From: Flavobacterium urumqiense | GTDB lineage: Bacteria > Bacteroidota > Bacteroidia > Flavobacteriales > Flavobacteriaceae | NCBI RefSeq assembly: GCF_900108015.1 | Contig: NZ_FNVP01000016.1 | Span: 1 to 50,004, forward strand | Length of the DNA stretch: 50,004 bases | Direction: 5' to 3' | The notes under the pieces: model-generated | Told to the model about the DNA's origin: nothing | Databases searched by the model: none | Seen by the model: the letters and a program-made list of their open reading frames with translations, nothing else | Shown: positions 1 through 8,597 of the stretch, in pieces | Layout: each line of letters starts with the position of its first letter | How positions within the stretch are numbered: the stretch's first letter is position 1 | Made by a program: the position numbers and the translations under genes

Positions 1-166
1 TAATTACTTCAAAACTTAATCCTAGCACTTCAAATAAAGAAATATACTTCTTTACTGTATTCCTGGAAAGAGATAAGTACTTACTTATGAATAACTTACT
101 TTTGCCGTTACAGTAGAATTTAATTGCTTTTCTAATTTTACTCATGTCTGTTATTTTGTTTGCCAT
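1..166 (-). CDS. istA: IS21 transposase IstA, N-terminus (runs off window)
   Basis: The frame begins with MANKITDMSKIRKAIKFY and continues for 55 codons to the window edge without a stop. The stretch GKSKLFISKYLSLSRNTVKKY reads as a helix-turn-helix, as expected for the DNA-binding N-terminus of IstA, which would bind the repeats just upstream at 252-335. The catalytic DDE domain is not in view. The start at 166 is chosen because it is the first ATG downstream of the terminal repeats. Whether the element is intact cannot be judged from this fragment. Confidence 0.7.
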   Translation of the reverse strand, partial: MANKITDMSKIRKAIKFYCNGKSKLFISKYLSLSRNTVKKYISLFEVLGLSFEVI

Positions 167-251
167 AATCCGTGTTTTTTTAAACGAATGTATGGTGCTA
201 ACAACATGAAAAAGTCAGTAGTTTTTAATGTCCAATTTTACCTCAAATTCA

Positions 252-335
252 GGTGGTCAATTTGAACTGGAAAGTGGTGGTCAGTTTGCTCCGAAACTGG
301 TGGTCAATTTGCACTGGAATTGGGTGGTCAATTTG
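252..335. repeat. Four IS21 terminal repeats, 23-24 bp apart
   Basis: The 13-mer GGTGGTCAATTTG occurs at 252-264, 299-311 and 323-335, and with one change (GGTGGTCAGTTTG) at 276-288. Start-to-start spacing is 24, 23 and 24 bp, about two helical turns, so all copies face the same side of the DNA. This fits transposase-binding sites at an IS21 terminus. Confidence 0.8.
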
Positions 336-356
336 ACCGGTTTTTCCAATTATACA

Positions 357-854
357 ATCAATTCATTTGACAAAATAAGACAATTTCACGGTTGGGAAGT
401 TAGATTAGCATTTCCAATAGATTACAATACTTATAATAAAATACAAGCAGTTACAGGGGCAGTTATTTATGGTTATCTCCACAAGGATTTTTGGAGAAAA
501 GTGAAGAGAAAGAAAAGCGTACAAATAAAAGGGTGTACCTATAATTTTCCGTCTCCTTCATTCAACTATAAAAAAAAATTGGCTCCTGTTTCTGTTATTG
601 GTGTAAGTAAGATTTTTAAAATATCTATTGCGACAGCTTCACGATTAAAGACTGCAGCATACAAAGAAGGATTCGTAAAACTTAAAAAGAATTACGAAGA
701 TATTAATATGGATATTCCTTTATTGATGTCTATTCATAAATATAATGATTTGAATGATAATATTGTTTATCACAAGAATGATTATAGAATGCAGTTAATT
801 GACACGGTTTATCCTCTTTTTTATTTTGTCAAGCGAACTAACCTGAAAACATAA
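357..854 (+). pseudogene. 3' remnant of a gene truncated by the IS21 element
   Basis: About 165 codons remain of a protein whose 5' part has been displaced by the IS end. The open frame extends upstream to an ATG at 228, but those first 43 codons are IS terminal repeats, so any protein made from there would be a chimera. The remnant contains a likely winged-helix segment (APVSVIGVSKIFKISIATAS) followed by KEGFVKLKKNYE, suggesting a DNA-binding or replication-type mobile-element protein. I do not recognise the family. Its codon use is ordinary AT-rich Flavobacterium-like. Confidence 0.55.
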
Positions 855-993
855 AGAAAAGGGATTATAAGGGAATGCCAAAAGTGATGTTTTTTTAGAA
901 ATTTTAAGTGCTTTACAAATATTGTTGGGTGATACTTTTTATTATATATAAATGTATTATCAATATAGATATTTATCTTATAAATTTATTAAT

Positions 994-1001
994 TATATTT
1001 G
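994..1001 (+). promoter_or_regulatory. Possible Bacteroidota -7 element upstream of the DUF262 gene
   Basis: TATATTTG matches the TAnnTTTG -7 consensus and lies 26 bp before the ATG at 1028, a suitable distance for the first gene of the restriction locus. No clear TTTG -33 element is seen at the proper spacing, so this is tentative. Confidence 0.4.
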
Positions 1002-1027
1002 AAAAATAAAGAAGCAAAGTATCAAAA

Positions 1028-2131
1028 ATGAACGAAGAAAATAAAGATTTAATTGTTACCGATGAAGACACTGCAATTGAGGATAAAAATGATGGTGGAC
1101 TTTATCCTTATGACCCGGCTTATGAAAATATAGAAATTGGAGAAGACCCTTTTTCTGTGTACGAATATTTAAGGCAATTAGATAAAGGTAAAATATTAAT
1201 TCAACCAGATTTTCAAAGAAATCAAGTTTGGGATAAAAAACAAAAGAGTAAATTTATTGAATCTATTATTTTAAATTTTCCTTTACCACCAATTTATCTT
1301 AATGAAACTAAAGAATCTACATATATAGTAATTGATGGTCTCCAACGTTCCACTGCTTTAAAACAATTTTATAAAGGTGAATATGCTTTAACCGGAATCG
1401 AGGCTTTACCAAAATACAATGGGCGTAAATTTAAAGACTTGCCTGAAGTTTTACAGTCCAAATTTGAAGATAAAAAATTAACTGTTTTTATATTAAAGCC
1501 ATCAACACCTATGGTTGTTATTTATGATTTATTCAATCGTATTAATACAGGTGGTACCCAATTAAATAGACAAGAAGTTAGAAATTGTATTTTTATTGGA
1601 AAATCTACTCAGTTACTAAAGGAATTATCTGAGCAACAATATTTTAAGCAGGCAATTAATTCTGGTGTTTCGGACAAAAGAATGAAAGATAGAGAAGTTA
1701 TTTTAAGATATCTTGCATTTAGATGGTTTGATTACGAGAATTTATATTCAGGAGATATGAGCGATTTTGTGGAAAGCGCAATGAAAAAGATAAATAAAAA
1801 AAGTGAAGAGGATATTCAGATTATTAAAGATGATTTTCATAAAGTGATGAAGTTGTCATTTTCTATTTGGAAATACGAAAATTTTAGAATGCCTACTGAT
1901 AAAACTAAGGGAACTATTAATATTGCGATTTTTGAAACAGTTTGTAATTATTTATCTAATACAAGTGAAAGTTTTGTTGCAACTAATAAAAGTAAAATAA
2001 AAAATAATTATAGATCGTTAATTCGTAATACAACATATTACGAAGCTGTAACTAAATCAACAGGTAACAAAGCAAAAGTATTAGATCGTTTCAGATTAGC
2101 GAATGAAATTTTAAATCAAAATACATTATGA
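1028..2131 (+). CDS. DUF262 (GmrSD-like, ParB-fold) protein
   Basis: This 367-aa protein carries an N-terminal DUF262 domain: PDFQRNQVWDK at residues 60-70 and the signature DGLQRST at 103-109, corresponding to the DGQQR motif. In GmrS/GmrD and SspE, DUF262 domains bind or hydrolyse nucleotides and control nuclease action against modified phage DNA. The rest is a helical region without a DUF1524 HNH nuclease, so by itself it is likely a sensor or regulatory NTPase rather than a complete GmrSD enzyme. It is the first gene of the locus, and its stop overlaps the start of the ATPase gene (ATGA), which implies translational coupling. The acidic N-terminal 40 residues are low-complexity. The domain call is firm; the role is inferred. 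Confidence 0.85.
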   Translation: MNEENKDLIVTDEDTAIEDKNDGGLYPYDPAYENIEIGEDPFSVYEYLRQLDKGKILIQPDFQRNQVWDKKQKSKFIESIILNFPLPPIYLNETKESTYIVIDGLQRSTALKQFYKGEYALTGIEALPKYNGRKFKDLPEVLQSKFEDKKLTVFILKPSTPMVVIYDLFNRINTGGTQLNRQEVRNCIFIGKSTQLLKELSEQQYFKQAINSGVSDKRMKDREVILRYLAFRWFDYENLYSGDMSDFVESAMKKINKKSEEDIQIIKDDFHKVMKLSFSIWKYENFRMPTDKTKGTINIAIFETVCNYLSNTSESFVATNKSKIKNNYRSLIRNTTYYEAVTKSTGNKAKVLDRFRLANEILNQNTL

Positions 2132-3276
2132 TTAAAGAGTTACAAATCCAAAACTTCAAATGTTTCAGTAACTCAACACCTTTTGAGTTTTCAAAAATAA
2201 ATTTACTTACAGGAATTAATGGGAGAGGAAAATCCTCTCTTTTACAATCATTTTTGATATTGTCTCAATCAGCATGGAGAAACAGTAATTTAAAAAAACT
2301 TGTTATTAATGATGAATTAATCAATCTCGGAAATTTTGATGATATTAAAAATAGTGAAACTCCTAGAGGCGAAAATATACACTTCAATATAAAATTTGAC
2401 AATCCTTTTATTGACGAAGCAAAAATACAGTTCGATGAAAATCCGGATAAACCATTGGAGGCTGATTTTGTTAAATTGGATATTACCTCACATGGAAAAA
2501 ACATTGTTATTAATCATTTTGATAAAGAAGTTGATGAAATAATCATTACGTTTTCCGAGGTGCTTAAGAAAATTCATTTTGTTAGTGCCGATAGACTTGG
2601 TCCCGTTAAATTTATGGAAAAAACTAATTTACCAGAATTTATTCATGTAGGTCCTAGAGGTGAACACACTATAAATATTTTAGCGGATTCAATTAATTTG
2701 CCAGTTATCAATGAAATTCTTTACAAGGGGAATGATGCAAACTCTCTTATTCAACAAACTATAGAATGGTTAAGTTATATATTAGAGGGTGCTAAAATTG
2801 AAATCGGTGGAAAAGAAAAGGAAAGTAGTGTACTTTATATGCTTATGAACAATAGGAATAATTCTTATGCATATAAACCTGCCAACATTGGCTTTGGGTA
2901 TAGTTATATCTTGCCATTAATTGTTACAGGACTTATTGCCAAACCTGGTGAAACAATAATAATAGAAAACCCTGAGGCGCATCTTCATCCTAGAGCTCAA
3001 TCAAAAATTGCGGAGTTCTTTTCAAAAGTAGCTTCATGCGGCGTACAAGTATTCATTGAATCTCATAGTGAGCATATTTTAAACGGACTAAGAGTTAGCG
3101 CATTAAATCCTGAAATTGATATTAAATTCAATGAATTAGCAGTACACTATTTTGATGAATCTTTTGATTCCGTAAAATTAACTATGGATGAAAAAGGTAA
3201 AATCCCTAATTGGCCATATGGTTTCTTTGACCAGCAGGAAATAGATTTTGCGGATATTTTTAAATATACAAGATAA
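2128..3276 (+). CDS. AAA-family ATPase, DUF3696/OLD-like
   Basis: This 382-aa ABC/SMC-type ATPase has a Walker A at residues 29-37 (GINGRGKSS) directly after the RecF-like start LQIQNFKCF. A combined Walker B and D-loop lies around 277-288 (IIIENPEAHLHP), followed by the switch histidine region FIESHSEHILNGLR. The ending with NWPYGFFDQ matches the DUF3696 pattern seen in many defence-island ATPases. It has no TOPRIM domain, so a partner must supply nuclease or effector activity. Its ATG overlaps the DUF262 stop by 4 nt and the next gene follows after 5 nt, so the three probably act together. ATP-dependent sensing of DNA or phage products is inference. Confidence 0.85.
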   Translation: MIKELQIQNFKCFSNSTPFEFSKINLLTGINGRGKSSLLQSFLILSQSAWRNSNLKKLVINDELINLGNFDDIKNSETPRGENIHFNIKFDNPFIDEAKIQFDENPDKPLEADFVKLDITSHGKNIVINHFDKEVDEIIITFSEVLKKIHFVSADRLGPVKFMEKTNLPEFIHVGPRGEHTINILADSINLPVINEILYKGNDANSLIQQTIEWLSYILEGAKIEIGGKEKESSVLYMLMNNRNNSYAYKPANIGFGYSYILPLIVTGLIAKPGETIIIENPEAHLHPRAQSKIAEFFSKVASCGVQVFIESHSEHILNGLRVSALNPEIDIKFNELAVHYFDESFDSVKLTMDEKGKIPNWPYGFFDQQEIDFADIFKYTR

Positions 3277-3281
3277 TCGCT

Positions 3282-4193
3282 ATGATAGCAGAATTTTACA
3301 TCATAGCAGAATCATTTGCTCAAAATACAACTGCTTCTAAAGCAGAAATTGAAACTAAAATTGAAGCTTTGGGAAATGACTTTGTAAGTATTCGAAAACA
3401 CAAGGAAACTAATAAATTATTTATAAACCCTGATATTTATAATATACCTTTCATTAACGAGGTGTCAATTTCAGATTTACTATTCAATGATCAAATAGCA
3501 AATAATAACTTAGATAGAGATGCAAGAAATATGCTCAAAAAAATTGTTATTGAAACAGAAACTAAAAACATTACTAGTCAGGAAGTAATTGAAGTATTAT
3601 TACCTGAGCATAATCAAGATTTATGTCATGGCTTAATAGCATTTAATACTGTAACTGGTGTTCATCCAGAATTTCAAGTTGTTTATAATCATAATGGATG
3701 GTTAGATTTCAGGAGATATTATTTAGAAATTTATCCGAAAAATAGTGTGTTTTTTATTGATGAATGCATAAAATATTTTCCAAATTTATATTTTCACGAA
3801 AGAAATAAAACTACCATTGGAGCAATTTTACACAATTGCCCAAAAAAAATTGTTTATCACTTAACCGCATTAAATGATAAATTTAGAGATACAGATGCTA
3901 CTCATTTGAATAGATCACAAATACTTGAGCATTTTAGCATTAATGCTAATTTAGACGCAACAGCATCTTTGGAGGGAAATGCGGCAAGAAAACCTATATT
4001 AACATTTAGTTTCTTAAACGATAAAAAAGAAACTGTAAATATTTGTTGCGAACCACATTTAAAATTATGCCATAACGATTTCTACCCAGGCGATGCGTCT
4101 TATTCAAATGATAGAAGAATATACTTTCACGAAGGAATTAATAATATTCAAGAAAACAGAATCTTAATTGGTCATATTGGTGACCACTTATAA
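3282..4193 (+). CDS. Unrecognised 303-aa protein of the restriction locus
   Basis: No family is recognised. The protein starts MIAEFYIIAESFAQN and is mixed alpha/beta in appearance, without a signal peptide or membrane segment. Scattered His, Cys and Asp residues near the C-terminus (ICCEPHLKLCHNDFYPGD, then RRIYFHEG) could form a metal or nuclease site but match no motif I can name. It lies 5 nt after the ATPase gene and 9 nt before the methyltransferase gene, so it is almost certainly co-transcribed with both and is a good candidate for the effector or partner of the DUF262/ATPase pair. Confidence 0.6.
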   Translation: MIAEFYIIAESFAQNTTASKAEIETKIEALGNDFVSIRKHKETNKLFINPDIYNIPFINEVSISDLLFNDQIANNNLDRDARNMLKKIVIETETKNITSQEVIEVLLPEHNQDLCHGLIAFNTVTGVHPEFQVVYNHNGWLDFRRYYLEIYPKNSVFFIDECIKYFPNLYFHERNKTTIGAILHNCPKKIVYHLTALNDKFRDTDATHLNRSQILEHFSINANLDATASLEGNAARKPILTFSFLNDKKETVNICCEPHLKLCHNDFYPGDASYSNDRRIYFHEGINNIQENRILIGHIGDHL

Positions 4194-4202
4194 TAAAAAT
4201 AT

Positions 4203-5852
4203 ATGCCAACATTAAACTGGATAGGTAAAGACAAAGTTGTTAACCATCACCTAGAAGTACCTTTCAAGGTATTGGAGCATTCCTATGGTTTTGATAATGG
4301 TGTACAAACCGATAAAGAAACCAAGAGCGGAAATAAAATAATTCATGGTGATAATCTTGAAGCTCTGAAAGCTTTATTACCCGAATATGAAGGGAAAATT
4401 AAATGCACATATATTGATCCACCATATAATACAGGTAATGAAGGTTGGAAATACAATGATAATGTAAGCCATCCAAAAATAAAAAAATGGTTGGGAGAAA
4501 CTGTAGGTAAAGAGGGTGATGATCTAACGAGGCATGATAAATGGCTTTGTATGATGTATCCGAGATTAAAATTACTTCATAAGTTACTTTCCAATGATGG
4601 TTTGATATTTATTTCTATCGATGATAATGAGTATCAAAATTTAAAATATATATGTGATGAGATTTTTGGAAGAAATAATTTCATTACAAATTTTACTTGG
4701 AGAACAGATGGTAATTTTGATAATCAAGCAAAAATTAAAATTAACCATGAATATATTCTATGCTATTCTAAAAACATAGATTTTTTCGAATATCCAAAAG
4801 TTGTTGATCCAAATATTTCAATAGATAGTAAATTATTTAAAACCGAAATTAGAAATACAATTGTTAAAAATGGCCCGAAAAATCCCATAAGTGATGTCAA
4901 ACTTCCAATAGGTTTTCCTTGTGATATTGAAAGTGGTGTAATAAAAAAAAGAAATAATTCTTGGCCTCATTATGAATCTGATGCAAAAATAGAAGACTAT
5001 AAATTAACAAATGAAGTAATTGTAAAAAGTGGATGGAGTTCTAAAGGAATTTTTGAGGCTTTTATTAAAAATGAATTTAATTCAGTAAAAGACAGTAAAA
5101 ATCAAGAAACCACCTTTACCATATCCAAAACTGGCGCTATTGAGAATATAAAATCAAGATCTCAAGCAAGTCATGTTGTAAGTTCTCTTTTTAATATGGG
5201 TAGTACGCAAAACATGAGTAGTGAATTAAAAAAAATGGGGATTGATTTTGACTACCCAAAGTCAATAAACCTAATTCAATATTTAATCAGTATTGTGAAT
5301 GGAGAAAATTTTATTGTTCTTGATTCATTTGCTGGATCTGGCACAACCGCTCAAGCGGTGTTAAATTTAAATGATATAGACGGAAAAAATAGAAAATTTA
5401 TTATCATTGAGTTAATGGATTATGTTGAAAGTATAACTTCCGAAAGAATAAAGAAAGTTATAAGTGGATATTCCGATGTTAAAGGTAAAGGAGGATGTTT
5501 TGACTTTTATAAATTAGAACAATCATTATTTAATCATGATGGGAACTTAAATGAAAATGTAGATACTGACAAAATTAGAAATTATGTTTACTATACAGAA
5601 ACAAAAAATGTATTAAATAAAAAGAAACATCTTGATAATAAATATTTTCTTGACAAAAATAATGACACATCATATTATTTTTTATATGAACCCAGCGAGA
5701 CAACAACTTTAAATCATGCGTTCTTGGCAACAATGAAAACCAAAGCTGAGCAATATATAATTTATGCAGATAATGTTAGTCTTGATGAAATATTTATGAC
5801 AACTCACAATATTATTTTCAAAAAAATACCTAGAGGTATAACAAGATTTTAA
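4203..5852 (+). CDS. mod: Type III restriction-modification DNA methyltransferase (Mod)
   Basis: This 549-aa beta-class N6-adenine methyltransferase has catalytic motif IV DPPYNTG at residues 72-78 before the SAM-binding motif I (DSFAGSGTT, about 374-382). That permuted order is diagnostic of type III Mod subunits. The region between, roughly 170-360, is the target-recognition domain and will set the specificity. The opening PTLNWIGKDKVVNHH is typical of Bacteroidota Mod proteins. The length is normal and no frameshift or simple-sequence repeat suggesting phase variation is seen. The stop is 3 nt before the res start. Mod should methylate one strand of an asymmetric site and guide Res; the site cannot be predicted from sequence. 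Confidence 0.92.
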   Translation: MPTLNWIGKDKVVNHHLEVPFKVLEHSYGFDNGVQTDKETKSGNKIIHGDNLEALKALLPEYEGKIKCTYIDPPYNTGNEGWKYNDNVSHPKIKKWLGETVGKEGDDLTRHDKWLCMMYPRLKLLHKLLSNDGLIFISIDDNEYQNLKYICDEIFGRNNFITNFTWRTDGNFDNQAKIKINHEYILCYSKNIDFFEYPKVVDPNISIDSKLFKTEIRNTIVKNGPKNPISDVKLPIGFPCDIESGVIKKRNNSWPHYESDAKIEDYKLTNEVIVKSGWSSKGIFEAFIKNEFNSVKDSKNQETTFTISKTGAIENIKSRSQASHVVSSLFNMGSTQNMSSELKKMGIDFDYPKSINLIQYLISIVNGENFIVLDSFAGSGTTAQAVLNLNDIDGKNRKFIIIELMDYVESITSERIKKVISGYSDVKGKGGCFDFYKLEQSLFNHDGNLNENVDTDKIRNYVYYTETKNVLNKKKHLDNKYFLDKNNDTSYYFLYEPSETTTLNHAFLATMKTKAEQYIIYADNVSLDEIFMTTHNIIFKKIPRGITRF

Positions 5853-5855
5853 AAA

Positions 5856-8486
5856 ATGGAATTAAAACCCTATCAACAACAAGTAATCAATGATCTATCA
5901 TTGTTTTTGGAAGAAGTACAGGAAACCAAAGACGTGAAAGAAGCATTTTATAATTTTTGGTCTCGACACCCAAAAACTCCTTTGTTTCCATTTGTTGGAA
6001 CCGCGATAGAACCTTATAAAAATAATGTTCCTAGAGTACCACATATTTGTGTAAAAGTGCCAACTGCAGGGGGGAAAACATTTATTGCTTGCAATGCAAT
6101 TAAAACAATTTTCGATTCATTTCTATTAGAGAAACCAAAAGCAGTGATTTGGTTAGTACCATCGATTACAATTTTAGACCAGACAATCAAAAACTTAAAA
6201 GACCCGTCACATCCATACAGACAAAAAATAAATTCTCATTTTGGTAATAAAGTGGAAGTGTTTGACAAAGCAGCTTTATTACAAGGAAGTGGTTTTAATG
6301 CAACATCCATCAAAGAACAATTAAACATATTAGTTTTTAGTTTTGATAGTTTAAGGGCAAAGAATAAAGAAGATAGAAAAGTATTTCAAGAAAATGGAAA
6401 TTTACAATCGTTTGAAACTGTTTTAGGAAAAGATACAGATATAACATTAGGAGCTGTTATTAAATACTTAAATCCACTAGTGATTGTTGATGAAAGTCAT
6501 AACGCAGAAAGTGATCTGAGTATTGATATGCTAAAGGAAATAAATCCTTGTTTTATATTGGACCTTACTGCAACTCCTCGAAATAATAGCAATATAATTA
6601 GTTTTATTGATGCATTGGAGTTGAAAAAGGAAAATATGGTAAAACTACCTGTTATTGTCTACAATCACCAGGACAAAACTGAAGTAATAAATTCGTCATT
6701 GCAATTACAAAGACGGTTAGAGTTACAATCCATCGAAGAAGAAAAGAAAGGTGGTAAATATATACGGCCTATTGTATTGTTTCAAGCACAACCAAAAAAC
6801 GGTAAAGATTTTTTAAACGAGGAAGAAGAAAAATCAAATGTTCAAAAACTCAAAGAAAAACTAATTGAACTTAAGATTCCGGAAAACCAAATTAAAATTA
6901 AAACGGCAAACATTAACGAAATCAAAAATGAAGATTTGATGAGTAAAGAATGTGAAGTACGTTTTATAATTACTATTAATGCATTAAAAGAAGGTTGGGA
7001 TTGCCCTTTCGCATATATATTATCTTCTTTAGCAGATAAGAGCTCAGCAGTTGATGTTGAACAAATTTTAGGTAGGGTTTTAAGACAGCCATACGTAATG
7101 AAACATAATTTTCCTTTACTTAATTTGAGTTATGTTTTAACAGCTTCGTCAAAATTTTTGGAAACCTTAGATAACATAGTTAAAGGTTTAAACAAAGCTG
7201 GTTTTAGTGATAAAGATTATAAGTTGGCCAATCCTGTTATGCTTGAAGAGTCTAAAAAACAAGATCCATTGCAACAACTTAATGTATTTGAAACTATTAA
7301 AAATATAGATAATATAGAAATATCAGAAGATATTACTGCTGATATAGATACAACCAGAATTTCAATACCTTCAGATTCTATCTTGCCAAATACAACTGTT
7401 GCAAACATAGAACAAACAGCTATTCAACAAAATGACGTATTTGAAAAAACTGTTTCCGATATGGAAACTAATAATGAAATTGTTTTACCAAACGAAATAC
7501 AAAAACTTGTGAAAACATATAGTATTAAAGATATTTTTATTGATCAAGCAGCACAAATCAATTTACCACAGTTCTTTTTAAAAGTTCCATCGAATGATTT
7601 ATTTGGAAAAAAAGAAGAGGAATTGCCTTTAGAAAAAGAAAATCTACTAGAAGGCTTTAAACTTAGTCAAGAGGAAAGGAAAATTGATTTTGCAAGTATA
7701 TCATCAGAACTTTATAAGATTGATCTTGATGAAACAAAGAAAGAACACACACCAACATTCGTTAGACTAGACGGACTTGTTAAGGAAAGTGTGATGGCTT
7801 ATATCCTTGACCCATCAAGAAAAGATACTAGAGTTAAAAATTTCACTAAGAGAATTATGGATATTATTGGGAATATGTATCCTATACCTGATAAAGAAAT
7901 TGAGAAGTATTTAAAACTTATTTTAGAAGACTTTAGTGATGAACAGTTTAGTGACTTTGCAAATAATGAATATACCTATACGGATAAAATTAAAAGTAAA
8001 ATAAAATCATTGTCAGAAGCATTTGCAGAACAAAAATTCAAAGACTTTTTAGATATTGATAAAGTATTTATTAAACCATCATTTGAGTTGCCAAAAAACA
8101 TTACCCCAGGACTAACTTCGAAAGACATAACCAAATCCCTTTATGAAAAAGAAGGAAGTATGAATGGTTATGAAGAACGAGTTATCAATGAAATTGGGAA
8201 TATGACCAATATTGCTTTTTGGACGAGAAATATTGAAAGGAAAGGATTTAGAATAAATGGTTTTGTAAATCATTACCCTGATTTCATAATCCAAACTAAA
8301 AGTGGTAAAACAATAGTACTTGAAACAAAAGGAGATCATTTAGATGCTGAACAAAAAATTAGATTGGGTGGGCTTTGGGCAAGTAAGTCAGGTAATGATT
8401 ACCGATATTTTATGGTTTATGAAAGAAGGAATGTAGATGGTGCTTATAAATTAGAAGAGTTTCTAAATCTAATAAAGGATATTTAG
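5856..8486 (+). CDS. res: Type III restriction endonuclease (Res)
   Basis: This 876-aa SF2 helicase-nuclease has Walker A PTAGGKT at residues 69-75, Walker B DESH at 212-215, motif III TAT at 238-240, and motifs V (LKEGWDCPFA) and VI (QILGRVLRQ). The C-terminus holds the PD-(D/E)XK nuclease: P808-D809 and E823-T-K825 in the context YPDFIIQ and LETKGDH. All key residues are present, so an active enzyme is expected. It works with Mod, translocating or sliding on DNA with ATP and cutting near pairs of unmodified sites. It follows mod by 3 nt. A spacer of 111 bp then separates it from the GHKL gene. Confidence 0.93.
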   Translation: MELKPYQQQVINDLSLFLEEVQETKDVKEAFYNFWSRHPKTPLFPFVGTAIEPYKNNVPRVPHICVKVPTAGGKTFIACNAIKTIFDSFLLEKPKAVIWLVPSITILDQTIKNLKDPSHPYRQKINSHFGNKVEVFDKAALLQGSGFNATSIKEQLNILVFSFDSLRAKNKEDRKVFQENGNLQSFETVLGKDTDITLGAVIKYLNPLVIVDESHNAESDLSIDMLKEINPCFILDLTATPRNNSNIISFIDALELKKENMVKLPVIVYNHQDKTEVINSSLQLQRRLELQSIEEEKKGGKYIRPIVLFQAQPKNGKDFLNEEEEKSNVQKLKEKLIELKIPENQIKIKTANINEIKNEDLMSKECEVRFIITINALKEGWDCPFAYILSSLADKSSAVDVEQILGRVLRQPYVMKHNFPLLNLSYVLTASSKFLETLDNIVKGLNKAGFSDKDYKLANPVMLEESKKQDPLQQLNVFETIKNIDNIEISEDITADIDTTRISIPSDSILPNTTVANIEQTAIQQNDVFEKTVSDMETNNEIVLPNEIQKLVKTYSIKDIFIDQAAQINLPQFFLKVPSNDLFGKKEEELPLEKENLLEGFKLSQEERKIDFASISSELYKIDLDETKKEHTPTFVRLDGLVKESVMAYILDPSRKDTRVKNFTKRIMDIIGNMYPIPDKEIEKYLKLILEDFSDEQFSDFANNEYTYTDKIKSKIKSLSEAFAEQKFKDFLDIDKVFIKPSFELPKNITPGLTSKDITKSLYEKEGSMNGYEERVINEIGNMTNIAFWTRNIERKGFRINGFVNHYPDFIIQTKSGKTIVLETKGDHLDAEQKIRLGGLWASKSGNDYRYFMVYERRNVDGAYKLEEFLNLIKDI

Positions 8487-8597
8487 TATTAATATCACGA
8501 TTGTTTCAATTCAAGATATTATAAGAATATTTTGAAATTAAGTGTTATTGTAGAAATATAAGAAACACAAAATTAAACGATTTTAAAAAGTAGTGTT

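Larger units (their letters stand above)
1..356 (-). mobile_element. IS21-family insertion sequence, istA-side end (partial)
   Basis: This is the left-pointing end of an IS21-type element. It holds the start of an istA-like transposase gene on the minus strand, preceded by a non-coding terminus with four spaced copies of a 13-bp motif. Multiple terminal repeats of this kind are the transposase binding sites known for the IS21 family. The outer tip is inferred at about 356, because the minus strand there reads TGTATAATTGG, matching the usual TG...CA tips, and because the sequence to the right becomes part of an unrelated reading frame. The rest of the element (istA body, istB, other end) lies outside the window, so the target duplication cannot be checked. 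Confidence 0.75.

Noticed and set aside
228..854. A continuous 208-codon frame as a normal full-length gene
   Set aside because: Codons 1-43 are IS21 terminal repeats; only 357-854 looks like gene sequence, so it is listed as a truncated remnant.
4203..5852. Phase-variable mod gene
   Set aside because: No long homopolymer or short tandem repeat tract was found in the frame or just upstream.
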